DNA of 64,000 nt from Ardenticatenaceae bacterium. GTDB lineage: Bacteria > Chloroflexota > Anaerolineae > Promineifilales > Promineifilaceae. The number at the start of each line of letters is the position of its first letter. Positions within the stretch are counted from its first letter, which is position 1. The stretch is from contig JACKBN010000003.1 of NCBI GenBank assembly GCA_020634565.1, positions 1 through 64,000 of the forward strand, given 5' to 3'. Below the pieces are notes generated by a model. It did no database searches. It was not told the DNA's origin and saw nothing but the letters and a program-made list of their open reading frames with translations. Both the position numbers and the translations under genes were made by a program. Below, piece by piece: positions 43,229 through 51,806 of the stretch.

Positions 43229-44625
43229 TTAATTATTTTTCTCTCGTATCCAATCGGGCACAATCAGCCCAGCTTTTTTCCAGGCAGAACCGTCGGCAAA
43301 AACCACGTCGGGCGGGCCATCGGCCAAAATGCCGTGGTCGCCCAGCAGCACCAGCCGGTCGCATTGCGCCGCCAGCGCCAAATCGTGGGTGGTGATGAGC
43401 ACAAGCTGGCCGCTGTGGACGATTTGGCGCAGCAGGCGCAGTAAAATGGTTTTGTGCGCGGCATCTTGCCCCAGCGTTGGCTCGTCGAGCAGCAGGCCGT
43501 GGGCGGGCTGGCGCATGAGCACGGTGGCCAGCGCCAGCCGCTTCTTTTCGCCTTCGCTGAGCAGCAGCGGCGGCGTTTCTTCATACGGTTCCAGACCCAG
43601 CGCCGCCAGCAGTTGGCAGTAGCGGGCCATGTCAGGATTAGGCAGGCGATACAAAATTTCTTCGCGCACCGATGGGTTGAACAGCTGCAAATCCGGGTTT
43701 TGAAAGACGAGGCCAAGCTGGGGTGAACGGCCGTTCACCATCACATTTCCTTCATATCGTTGCATTCCCGCCAACGTGCGCAGCAGCGTCGTTTTGCCCA
43801 CCCATTTCGCCCCACCAGTGCCACAATCTCGCCGCCCTGCGCCGCCATGCTGAAGTTTTGCAAAACCTTTTGCTGGCCCAGCGTCACGTGCAGCCCTTCG
43901 ATGGTGAGTTCCAGATGCTCTTGGCGCGATTCTGACCATTCGACCTGTGAGTTGCGGTGCGTGGTCGCACCACCGGCCAGTGACAATTCGCGTAGGTTGG
44001 GCAGGTCAGTCACGATTTCATAGCGGTGTTCACAGAGGATTACGGCCGTTCCCATCTCTACCAATCGCGCCAAATCAGCCACCAACTGAGCTGAGGCGGT
44101 TGTATCCAGCATCGAAAATGGCTCATCCAGCACCAACACCTGCGGCTGCCGCGCCATCACGGCGGCCAACGCCAGCCGCTGCTGTTCCCCGCCGGAAAGG
44201 GTGAGCGGTTCGCGGTGGCGCATTTGCGTCAGGCCAAACTGCGCCAGAACGGTTTCCAGCCGTTCCTGCATCGCGGCACGTGGCAGACCCATGTTTTCTA
44301 GGCCAAACAGGATTTCGTTTTCCACACTGTCGGTGAGCATCTGGTTGGTGGGGTTTTGGAACAGCAAGCTAATTTCTTCGGAGAGCTGCCAGAGAGGCGT
44401 AACGGCCGTATTCAACCCATTGACCGTCACTTTGCCGTGCAGCTCACCCACGTACAGATGGGGCACAAAGCCGGTCAGGCAGCGGGCCAGCGTGCTTTTG
44501 CCACAGCCAGACGGGCCACGAATCAACAGCACCTCGCCCGCCTGGACGCTCAGCGAGATTGGATCAATGCCGCGATTGTTTTGGGGGTAGCGATAGGCGA
44601 CCTGCTGGGCGTTTAATAAGGTCAT
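43229..44625 (-). pseudogene. Fused ECF ATPases (EcfA-EcfA') with a frameshift in the second P-loop
   Basis: About 465 codons of two ABC ATPase domains in one gene. Domain 1 has Walker A GPSGCGKST, Q-loop LFQNPTNQM, LSGGEQQRLAL and VLVLDEPFS. Domain 2 has LSEGEKKRLAL, LLLDEPTLGQD and ITTHDLALAAQ. The two are separated by a one-base loss near 43798-43804: frame 1 reads LVGRNG then breaks, and frame 2 resumes at GKTTLLRTLAGM. One extra base in the G-rich tract restores RNG-x-GKTTLL. As drawn, domain 2 would be lost; a sequencing error at a short G run is likely. This pair powers the EcfT/S transporter. Confidence 0.85.
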
Positions 44626-44636
44626 GGCAGTTTGGT

Positions 44637-44694
44637 GGAGATTGGAGATTAGAGACTGGAGATTGGTAGAATCTCCAATCTCCAGTCTCTATTT
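44637..44694. repeat. Heptad hairpin upstream of the fused ECF ATPases
   Basis: Units GGAGATT, GGAGATT, AGAGACT, GGAGATT then TCTCCAA, TCTCCAG, TCTCTAT, TTCTAAT in 7-base register, folding into a hairpin. It occupies the gap between the stop of the DDTD gene and the start of the ATPase gene. Confidence 0.82.
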
Positions 44695-45384
44695 CTAATC
44701 CAATTTTAGCGGCAGCCAATAATCGTTTTCTTTTTCAACAAAGAGGATGGGACGGCCGTTTCGCCGGGCCGGGCGTAGTCTGTCACACAAAACCTTGCCG
44801 CTGGTGATGAGCGTGCCGTCGGTGGTGGAAACGGCCGTAATGCCTGCCTCTAGCACCGCCGCCACTGGTTGCAATCCTATCAGTTCCCGAATAGTGCCGA
44901 GAATGATGTAACGGCCGTCTTCGCCTCCGGCTGCTAATCCCACAGAGGCCAATGCCCCTATAACCCCGTCCTCCGTGCCGCCCAAACCAAACAGCGACAT
45001 GCTATGCTGTATGGCCATCGCCCGTGCTTCGCTTTGGGGCACATACTCATTTTTAACTTTGTAGCCAAACTCGGTGATAGCTTTTGGCACCTTATCATGG
45101 ACGGCAAGGCATAAACCAGGATCGCTGCCGGGAATGAAATCAACCAGCATGAGTGCCCTGGTTTGGGTCAGCAAATTAGGCAAAGCATCATCTGGGGCAT
45201 CTACGTGAATGACGGCGCTGCTATTTTTGTGGGTGCATGGTACGCGCGGATCAGAAGATAGCTGGTGACGGGTGACGCCAATTATGGGGAAAAATTTAGC
45301 CAGCTGCGCCGCGATTTCCCGCGCCAGGTGGCCAGTACCGCGCGTGTCCAGCATGTCAGTATCGTCCAGGGCAATGTAAATCAT
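44695..45384 (-). CDS. DDTD-motif protein, TiaS N-terminal-like
   Basis: A 229-residue soluble protein starting MIYIALDDTDMLDTRGTGHLAREIAAQL. The start recalls the I-x-DDTD-S-xx-G-x-C...LA motif at the N-terminus of archaeal TiaS, the tRNA agmatine-cytidine synthetase. The TiaS catalytic remainder is absent, so a nucleotide-dependent enzyme of another reaction is likely. It is embedded in the W/Mo uptake cluster between the binding protein and the ATPase genes. The link to TiaS is by motif only. Confidence 0.55.
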   Translation of the reverse strand: MIYIALDDTDMLDTRGTGHLAREIAAQLAKFFPIIGVTRHQLSSDPRVPCTHKNSSAVIHVDAPDDALPNLLTQTRALMLVDFIPGSDPGLCLAVHDKVPKAITEFGYKVKNEYVPQSEARAMAIQHSMSLFGLGGTEDGVIGALASVGLAAGGEDGRYIILGTIRELIGLQPVAAVLEAGITAVSTTDGTLITSGKVLCDRLRPARRNGRPILFVEKENDYWLPLKLD

Positions 45385-45401
45385 AGGGTTGCCGGTTCTT
45401 T

Positions 45402-45434
45402 ATTTCCCCGGAAACTTTGAGTTTCCGGGGAAAT
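45402..45434. repeat. ATTTCCCCGGAAAC hairpin
   Basis: A 14-base perfect stem (45402-45415 with 45421-45434) with a 5-base loop, the same stem as at 26608-26640. It lies between the binding-protein and DDTD genes and could act as an attenuator within the operon. Confidence 0.7.
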
Positions 45435-45444
45435 GCTAGAGTTG

Positions 45445-46814
45445 CTAATTCACCACAATTTCGACAACGCCGCGCAAGCGAGGCAGGTCGTCAAAACCAG
45501 GGAAGGTGGTGCTAAAGCCGCCTTGGGTCCGGAAGGAAAGAATGCAGGTTTCGCATCCTTGCAGATCGGTCAGGGACATTTCCAACGTTTCGCCGGTGTC
45601 GGTGGTGAAAGTCACGGATGTTGCCTGATTTTTCACTTCGGCCAGTGCCAGCAGACTGTTAACAGAAACACCCGTGTACGTTTCTGTGCTGCCGCTGTTG
45701 TTCAGGGCTTCCGCTTCCATCGTGTCCATGGCCTGAATTTCAGCTTCAGTCCAGGCCATCTCATTTTTCACCATGCCGGTGATGGTTAAAGCAATGGGGG
45801 CATCCGTTGCCTCGGCTGGTTCTTCTTCTGGGGTGATGCCATTGGCTTCGCGCCACAAAGCCGAATCGGGGGTAAACAGCGGCGAACCAAATTCATCAAT
45901 GCCAAATTGGCCGATTAGTTCCTGCGTTTCCACAGAAATAAGCCAATCAATGAACTCGTTGGCCAGATCAATTTGAATGTGGTCGCCTTTGTCCGGGTTC
46001 ACGGCAATCACGCCATAGGGATTGAACAAAACGGGATCGCCTTCGACCATGATTTCAAGGGTCGTACCTGTCAGTGTGCGGGCCAGATAGGTGGCGCGGT
46101 CGCTCAGACTGTACGCTTGCAGTTCGTCGGCCATGGTCAGCACGGCGCTCATGCCCTGCCCGGCAGAAATATACCAATCGCCAGCGGGCTCCAGCCCAGC
46201 GTCGGCCCACAAGCCTAATTCTTTGGTGTGGGTACCGGAATCATCGCCACGCGAGACAAAGGGGATTCGCTGTTCATGATATCTTCGAGGGCGCGAGTTA
46301 CCCGGCTTTTGCCAAGAATGCCGGCCGGGTCGTCGGGGGGACCCACGATGACAAAATCGTTGTACATGACATCTTCGCGGCGGATGCCGTGACCATCTGC
46401 CATGAAGGCGTCTTCGCGGGCGCGGGCATGTACCAGTAACACGTCGGCGTCGCCGCTTTCGCCCAAGGCCAGGGCCTGCCCGGTACCAACTGCCACGACA
46501 TCAACCTGCACGCCGGTTTTGGCTTCAAAATCGGGCAAGATGAAGTCCAGCAAGCCAGAATCTTCGGTGCTGGTGGTGGTGGCCAGGAGGAGATGCCTCT
46601 CTTCCATTTCTACCGCAGGTTCTTCAGCGGTGGTTTCCTCGGCAGCGGGTTCTTCTGCCACAGGCTCCTCAGCCGCGGGTTCTTCCGCAGTTGTCTCTTC
46701 TTCTGTGGTGACAGTTTCTGCTTCCGAGGCTGGTACCGCGGTTGGTTCAGCGGTGCTGCCGCCACAGGCAGTCAGCAGCAACAGCAAAATAATCAACATG
46801 CTCCATTTTTTCAT
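45445..46814 (-). pseudogene. TupA-like tungstate/molybdate-binding lipoprotein fused to a molybdopterin-like domain (one frameshift)
   Basis: About 455 codons. From 46814: lipobox LTAC, an acidic Glu/Ala/Pro linker, then the TupA/WtpA-type binding domain, with LLLATTTSTEDSGLLD, VVAVGTGQALALGESGDADVLLVHA and SRGDDSGTHTKELGLW. The C-terminal 120 residues are a small molybdopterin-oxidoreductase-like domain (ALTITGMVKNEMAWTEAEI, ETYTGVSVNSLL, DLQGCETC). The frame breaks at a C4 run (46261-46264 on the plus strand as GGGG); one more base restores SESPFVSRGDDSG. This is probably a sequencing error or recent mutation. It would deliver tungstate or molybdate to the ECF components. Confidence 0.83.
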
Positions 46815-46845
46815 GACGTTTCTTTTTTCTCCTCTGTAAATGGGG

Positions 46846-46866
46846 GGTCGGATTGACAATCCGACC
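46846..46866. repeat. GGTCGGATT hairpin after the GntR gene
   Basis: GGTCGGATT, a 3-base loop and AATCCGACC form a 9-base perfect stem. It is a relative of the element at 14944-14991. Confidence 0.6.
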
Positions 46867-47981
46867 TACGGTTCAATCCACAATAATTCGCCGGTGGCGC
46901 TGGTGTCGTAGCCGCCAAGGGCGTGAATCGACGATTTAAATGCATCTGAGTTGATGATGGTGAACAGGGATTGGCAAACGGCCGTTTCCCACACCTCCTG
47001 CAAAATCACCAACTGGTAAATCTCTTGTGTTAACGGCACAAAATCCAGACCGTAGGCCACGGCAGCGGCGTAAATGCCCAAACCGGCGGTGGCAGTGCCG
47101 GACTCAATCGCTTGGGCCACCTGCAAGTGGGTAGATTTTTCATCCGCGTACCCTTGCAGGTTGCCAGCGGCGATTCCCTGTTTGTGCAGCTGCACATCGA
47201 GCCAGACGCGGGTGCCGCTGCCCGCCTGCCGGTTCACCCAAATGACATCCGGCTTGGCCAAATCCTTGATGGTGGCGAGCTGCTGCGGGTTGCCCGTGGG
47301 CAAAATGAGCCCCAAATCGCGATAAGCGAGGGTGACGAGGGCTACTCGCTGCCCCGGCAAGATGCGTTCCACAAAGGGGCGGTTGTAGCTGTCGGTGGTT
47401 TGGTCGTAGAGATGGACGCCAGCAAAATCGGCCGTGCCGCGGGCCAGAGCCATTAGCCCGCCCAGGCTGCCCTGAAATTTAAGATCGAGGGGCAACGCAT
47501 CTTCTTGCGCACGCAGCTGCTGGGCCAGCAGGTCCATTGTCAGGTCGTGGCTACCCACAAAGCGGAGACAGTTGGGTGCTTGGGTTGGTTGTGGGGCGGG
47601 AATGACGGATTGTTGCAGGGTTTGCCAACGAGCCAGGGCCATGGAAACGGCCGTTTGTATTTGTGCCGGTTCGTGTCCCTGTGTCACCGCATCCAGAATG
47701 AAGCGCTCTGCCTGATTGAGCAGCTTGGCCCAATGGAGCATTGGCTGGGTGCGGTGCAGGGGATTCTCTGCGACACGGGTGCCGCTGCCCGGCTGCCCGG
47801 TGGTCAAGCCTTCTTCAGCTAGCAAGGCATAGGCGCGGCTGACGGTACTGGTGGTACAGCTCCACTGTTGCGCCAGATCGCGCACCGTGGGCAACTGCTC
47901 ACCAGGCGCAAGTTCGCCCAAGGCAATGCGTACGCGTATAGATTCTGCAATTTGTTCGTAAAGGTGTGTCGCTTGGCCCAT
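46866..47981 (-). CDS. GntR-family regulator with a PBP-like sensor domain
   Basis: A 371-residue regulator: N-terminal GntR winged helix (LYEQIAESIRVRIALGELAPGEQLPTVRDLAQQWSCTTSTVSRAY) and, from about 125, a periplasmic-binding-protein-like domain (LRFVGSHDLTMDLLAQQLR, GLMALARGTADFAGVHLYD, WVNRQAGSGTRVWLD). This is the architecture of cytoplasmic tungstate/molybdate-responsive regulators. It is the first gene of the leftward run and probably controls it and itself. The start codon lies in an inverted repeat (47980-48004). Confidence 0.88.
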   Translation of the reverse strand: MGQATHLYEQIAESIRVRIALGELAPGEQLPTVRDLAQQWSCTTSTVSRAYALLAEEGLTTGQPGSGTRVAENPLHRTQPMLHWAKLLNQAERFILDAVTQGHEPAQIQTAVSMALARWQTLQQSVIPAPQPTQAPNCLRFVGSHDLTMDLLAQQLRAQEDALPLDLKFQGSLGGLMALARGTADFAGVHLYDQTTDSYNRPFVERILPGQRVALVTLAYRDLGLILPTGNPQQLATIKDLAKPDVIWVNRQAGSGTRVWLDVQLHKQGIAAGNLQGYADEKSTHLQVAQAIESGTATAGLGIYAAAVAYGLDFVPLTQEIYQLVILQEVWETAVCQSLFTIINSDAFKSSIHALGGYDTSATGELLWIEP

Positions 47982-48004
47982 TGTGCTATTTGTCCTAGCA
48001 CAAT
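47980..48004 (-). promoter_or_regulatory. Operator over the start of the GntR gene
   Basis: ATTGTGCTA (47980-47988) and TAGCACAAT (47996-48004) form an inverted repeat over the start codon. On the minus strand a TATGAT -10-like box (about 48003-48008) has TTGTTT about 16 bases further upstream. Binding here would block initiation of the regulator and possibly the operon. Confidence 0.6.
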
Positions 48005-48101
48005 CATAACAAAACTAGGATCAAAAACAACAGAAACTTTGCGAGTGCAGTCGTGACGTTTCCGCCGCTTCCAAGCGGATAAATTGCGGTACAATGAGGC
48101 C

Positions 48102-48626
48102 ATGAAACCCAAACTCTCCCTCCACACTGGTGATATTACGAAACTACAGGTAGACGCGATTGTTAACGCGGCAAACTCGTCGCTGCTGGGTGGCGGTGGC
48201 GTGGATGGCGCGATTCATCGAGCGGCTGGACCGGAGCTGGTGCAGGAATGTCGTCTGCTGCACGGCTGCCAAACGGGGCAGGCTAAAGTGACCAAGGGGT
48301 ATCGTTTGCCCGCTCAGTTTGTCATTCACACAGTGGGTCCGGTCTGGCGCGGTGGGGCGAATCAGGAAACGGCGCTGCTCGCGTCTTGCTACCGGGAAAG
48401 CCTGGCCCGCGCCGAGGAAATTGGCGCTAAAACGGTTGCGCTTCCGGCCATTAGCTGCGGCATCTACGGCTTTCCCATCGAAAAAGCAGCCCAAATTGCG
48501 GTGTCCACCGTTGAGGAAGTTTGTGCCGCTGGCGCCAATCATATTGAAGAAGTCATCTTTGTTTGCTTTTCTGAAGCGGATACGGCCGTTTACCAGCAAA
48601 TATTACAGCTAACAGACGCATCTTAA
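48102..48626 (+). CDS. Macro-domain protein (O-acetyl-ADP-ribose deacetylase-like)
   Basis: A 174-residue macro domain. VDAIVNAANSSLLGGGGVDGAIHRAAG contains the N-A-A-N and G-G-G-V-D motifs that hold ADP-ribose and the catalytic water. The C-terminal GIYGFP block is the second loop. The family removes acetyl or ADP-ribose groups from nucleotides and proteins. The start at 48102 has a TACAAT box six bases upstream, so the mRNA may be leaderless. Confidence 0.88.
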   Translation: MKPKLSLHTGDITKLQVDAIVNAANSSLLGGGGVDGAIHRAAGPELVQECRLLHGCQTGQAKVTKGYRLPAQFVIHTVGPVWRGGANQETALLASCYRESLARAEEIGAKTVALPAISCGIYGFPIEKAAQIAVSTVEEVCAAGANHIEEVIFVCFSEADTAVYQQILQLTDAS

Positions 48627-48778
48627 GCACAGCAAAGGTCATTTTCCCCTATTGCTACTCTCCCTCCTGGCAAAACGAAGCCCTCATGCCCACATTTTGC
48701 ATTATTTGGAAAGCGAACGGTAAGTTGCTAAAACTATAGTTGAACTCGCTTGTTTAATTCTTTCAGGAGATACCAACC

Positions 48779-49393
48779 ATGTTAAATGCTGCCGAGGCGT
48801 TGCAACGCTTACAGGAAGGCAACGGCCGTTTCACCACCGATAACCAGAGTCGCAGTTTACTTACCACCCAGGCCCAACGCAGTGAGCTGGTCCACGGGCA
48901 AGCCCCGTTTGCCATCATTTTGGGCTGTTCCGATTCACGCGTACCGGCCGAACTGATTTTTGACCAGGGATTGGGCGATCTGTTTGTGATTCGCGTGGCA
49001 GGCAACATTGTGGCTCCCTCCCACATTGGCAGCGTGGAGTACGCCGCCGAAATGTTTGGCACTCGGCTGGTGGTGGTGATGGGGCATTCGTCTTGCGGGG
49101 CGGTTTTGGCCACGCTGGATGAGCTGGAGCGAGACAGCGAAAGCCGGTCGCCCAACCTGCGGGCCATTGTGGATTACATACGGCCGTCCGTAGCCCAACT
49201 GCTCGAAACCGATTTACGCCATGACCGTGACGCGCTGGTGCACCACGCCGTGCGGGCCAACGTACGCGCTTCCGTCAACCACCTTCGCCACGGCTCCAAG
49301 ATTCTGGAGCAGCTCATCCAAAACGATGGTCTACGCGTTGTCGGTGCCGAATATTCCCTGGAGACAGGCGTGGTGGACTTTTTTGAAGGTTAA
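48779..49393 (+). CDS. Beta-class carbonic anhydrase
   Basis: A 204-residue beta-carbonic anhydrase. Zinc ligands C50, H103 and C106 lie in GCSDSR and GHSSCG; the D52-R54 pair is intact. It interconverts CO2 and bicarbonate. The start follows CAGGAGAT. It stands alone between the macro-domain gene and a lipoprotein gene. Confidence 0.9.
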   Translation: MLNAAEALQRLQEGNGRFTTDNQSRSLLTTQAQRSELVHGQAPFAIILGCSDSRVPAELIFDQGLGDLFVIRVAGNIVAPSHIGSVEYAAEMFGTRLVVVMGHSSCGAVLATLDELERDSESRSPNLRAIVDYIRPSVAQLLETDLRHDRDALVHHAVRANVRASVNHLRHGSKILEQLIQNDGLRVVGAEYSLETGVVDFFEG

Positions 49394-49558
49394 CTTCTGA
49401 CCTTGCCGCACAAAACAGCACAATATTAGCCGCAAAGTACACTCATCATGAAGATGCTCTTGATCTAAAATAACGGGGAAGGACGGCGTTTCCCGCCTAG
49501 AAACGACCTCACACGGTGGCACACCATCACTCAGTGCCATCATCGGGAGCTAACCATC

Positions 49559-49993
49559 ATGAAAAAAACAATCTTCTTTCTTGCCGCACTTGGGCTGTTA
49601 TTCACTGCCTGTACCAATAATGACGCCACGGCTGCCAATGAACTGCCCGGCGGCACGCCCACTCCCACGCGCGAAGGCACCTGGTCCTCAGTGATTGACG
49701 GGTATATTTATGACTTCGAGGCGCAAGCCGCGCCCATTGCCGGGGCCACCATTCGGTATGAGCTGGTCTTGTCTTACTTCCCCGAGATTCAGGATGGGCA
49801 TGACAACCAGACGGAAACCGATAGCCAGGGCGAATTCACGCTGCCCGTGATCATGCACGATACGGACAATTTGCGGGTCGTGGTAGAAGCTGATGGCTAT
49901 CTACCCTACGAAGAACATTTTGTGGGCATGGACCTGGCCGACGGCGAAACATTAACCATTGGCCTCACACCCGCCAACGGCAGCAATCCATAG
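49559..49993 (+). CDS. Small lipoprotein with a carboxypeptidase-regulatory-like domain
   Basis: A 144-residue lipoprotein, lipobox FTAC at 15-18, followed by a Pro/Thr linker and a single beta-sandwich domain: VIDGYIYDFEAQAAPIAGATIRY, TDSQGEFTLPV, LRVVVEADGYLPYEEHFVGMDLADGE. This matches the CarboxypepD_reg-like fold common on surface proteins. It is likely a surface accessory protein. Confidence 0.75.
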   Translation: MKKTIFFLAALGLLFTACTNNDATAANELPGGTPTPTREGTWSSVIDGYIYDFEAQAAPIAGATIRYELVLSYFPEIQDGHDNQTETDSQGEFTLPVIMHDTDNLRVVVEADGYLPYEEHFVGMDLADGETLTIGLTPANGSNP

Positions 49994-50055
49994 CAACTTG
50001 CTGAAAGAGAAACGGCCGTTTCTCACCCCAACAACCCGCTTACCACACATTCACC

Positions 50056-51671
50056 TCACTTCACCACCAGGGGCAAAAAGAGCTTTTCGGTCAGGGGATG
50101 CCATTCATAGGCACCCGCATCTGGCTGCGCATCCCGTACATCGCCGTTGAAATCTGTCAGGCTGCTTAACGTGGGCGAACCGGCGTCGATGAGTACGGCC
50201 GTTTCTGAAGCCGGGCGCAAATCGGTGCTGCTGGTAAACCCAGGCGCTGCCGCTTGCGAGTTGGCGCCCCATCCCTGCCCTTGCCAACTGGCTAAATTAG
50301 CGGTCGTGGTGGCCCATTGTCCCGCGCTGTTGCCGCACACGTTGTAATCAATAGCGGCATAGCTGCTGGGTGCCAGCGACAGATCAAAACAGTACGCATT
50401 GGTGTCACTGCCCGTCATCTGGATGGCGTTGCTAACAATCGTATGCCCGCTGCCTTCTGTCAGCTCAACGCCGATGCCGGTGGTGGTAGAGATGCTGTTG
50501 TTGCGCACGGTAATATTGCTGCTCACTGCATCTTCGCCATTGGTGCCAAACGGCCGTACCGTCACCGCAGACACACCAAACGATTGCTGATTCACCACCA
50601 CGTTGTTCTCGATGATGCAGTCAATGCATGAGCCAGTAGCAATGGCCACATTACCCACATTTTCCACACGATTGTTGCGAATAATGAGGTTGTTGTAGCT
50701 TTCAGCAGTGCCGTCATACGCTGGAGCAATGGCAATGCCCCAACACGTCTGGTTCGCCTTGCCCACATCTTCACGGATAAGGTTGTCTTCGATCAGCAAA
50801 TCATGAATGACACCATGCCCCACCAATGACGTACCGCCGCAGCTGCCGCTGCCATCCAGCGAGGCGCGGTACAGCTCATTATTGCGAATCGTCACACCGC
50901 TGTTCCCGGCAATGTAAATGTTGTGGGTAAAGACCGTGCCGTCCCCATTGTTCTCAAAATAGCTATTTTCGATGAGCAACTCAGAGCCACTCCCCAAAAA
51001 CCCTGGGCACTGTTGTTGGTAAATTGGGAGTTGCGAATGGTGACGCGGTCGTTGCTACACCAGATATTAATGCAGCCGCGCAGGTGTATACCAATGGTAA
51101 AGCCATCCATACGCACGTTGTCGATGAGGATGTCGTCTGCATCTTCCACAATAAAAAAGGCCCAGCCAGATGCGTTTTGACCAACACAGCCCGTGCAGCG
51201 CATGTCCAGGTTTTGGAAGATGTGGCCGCTGTCGTTGAGGAGATAGATGCCGTGGCCGTCGTTGCTGCGCTGCAAAATGGGGCGGCCTTCGTCGCCAGAC
51301 CCCCACGGCGGTGTGTAATCGGCCAATGTGCAGGGCTGGCCAGCTGTACAGCTGGTCGCGGCCCAAATGTTATCCGGATCGCCGCCCATGTCGTGCGCCC
51401 CACCCTGGCAAAAAAGAATTTCGTCGCCAGCGGCGATGCTGCTGTTGTAGAAAGCGCGTGCATGCTGGTAGGTTTGCCAGGGCGCAGCGGGGGAGGTGCC
51501 GCTGTTGGCATCGTTCCCGGCAACGCAGTCGCCATCTGCGCCAGTTTGGCAGTCGCACACATAATAGGTTGTGGCTGTGGGAGCCGCCAGTGCCTGCCCA
51601 TAGATGGCAATCCCGAACAGGGGCAGCAACAAACTTATGAGAATAAAGCCTGCAAATCGTCTTGTCTTCAT
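50056..51671 (-). pseudogene. Secreted parallel beta-helix protein with LPLV tail (one frameshift), copy 1
   Basis: About 538 codons. From 51671: signal MKTRRFAGFILISLLL...ALAAP, then TTYYVCDCQ, PWQTYQHAR and a long row of right-handed beta-helix turns (NNELYRASLDG, IENNVVVNQ, IRNNRVENVGN). The protein ends DAGAYEWHPLTEKLFLPLVVK. The frame breaks at an A5 run (50996-51000 plus strand); one extra T on the coding strand restores QGFLGSGSELLIEN, exactly as in the neighbouring paralogue. The protein is a tandem paralogue of 51807-53443. It is probably a surface or matrix polysaccharide-binding or lyase-like protein. Confidence 0.85.
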
Positions 51672-51806
51672 AGCGGCGCTCCTTATTGAAAACTAGTTCA
51701 AGATTGGACAGGCTGCACAGTTCTTGCCAGCCCAAACTCCCTGCCATGACGTTGGGTGTGGTTACGGCCGTTTCTCACCCCAACAGCTCGCTCACCATCC
51801 ACTTAC

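Noticed and set aside
351..44694. Heptad repeats as CRISPR arrays
   Set aside because: Units are 7 bases, degenerate, without unique spacers, and no cas genes are near.
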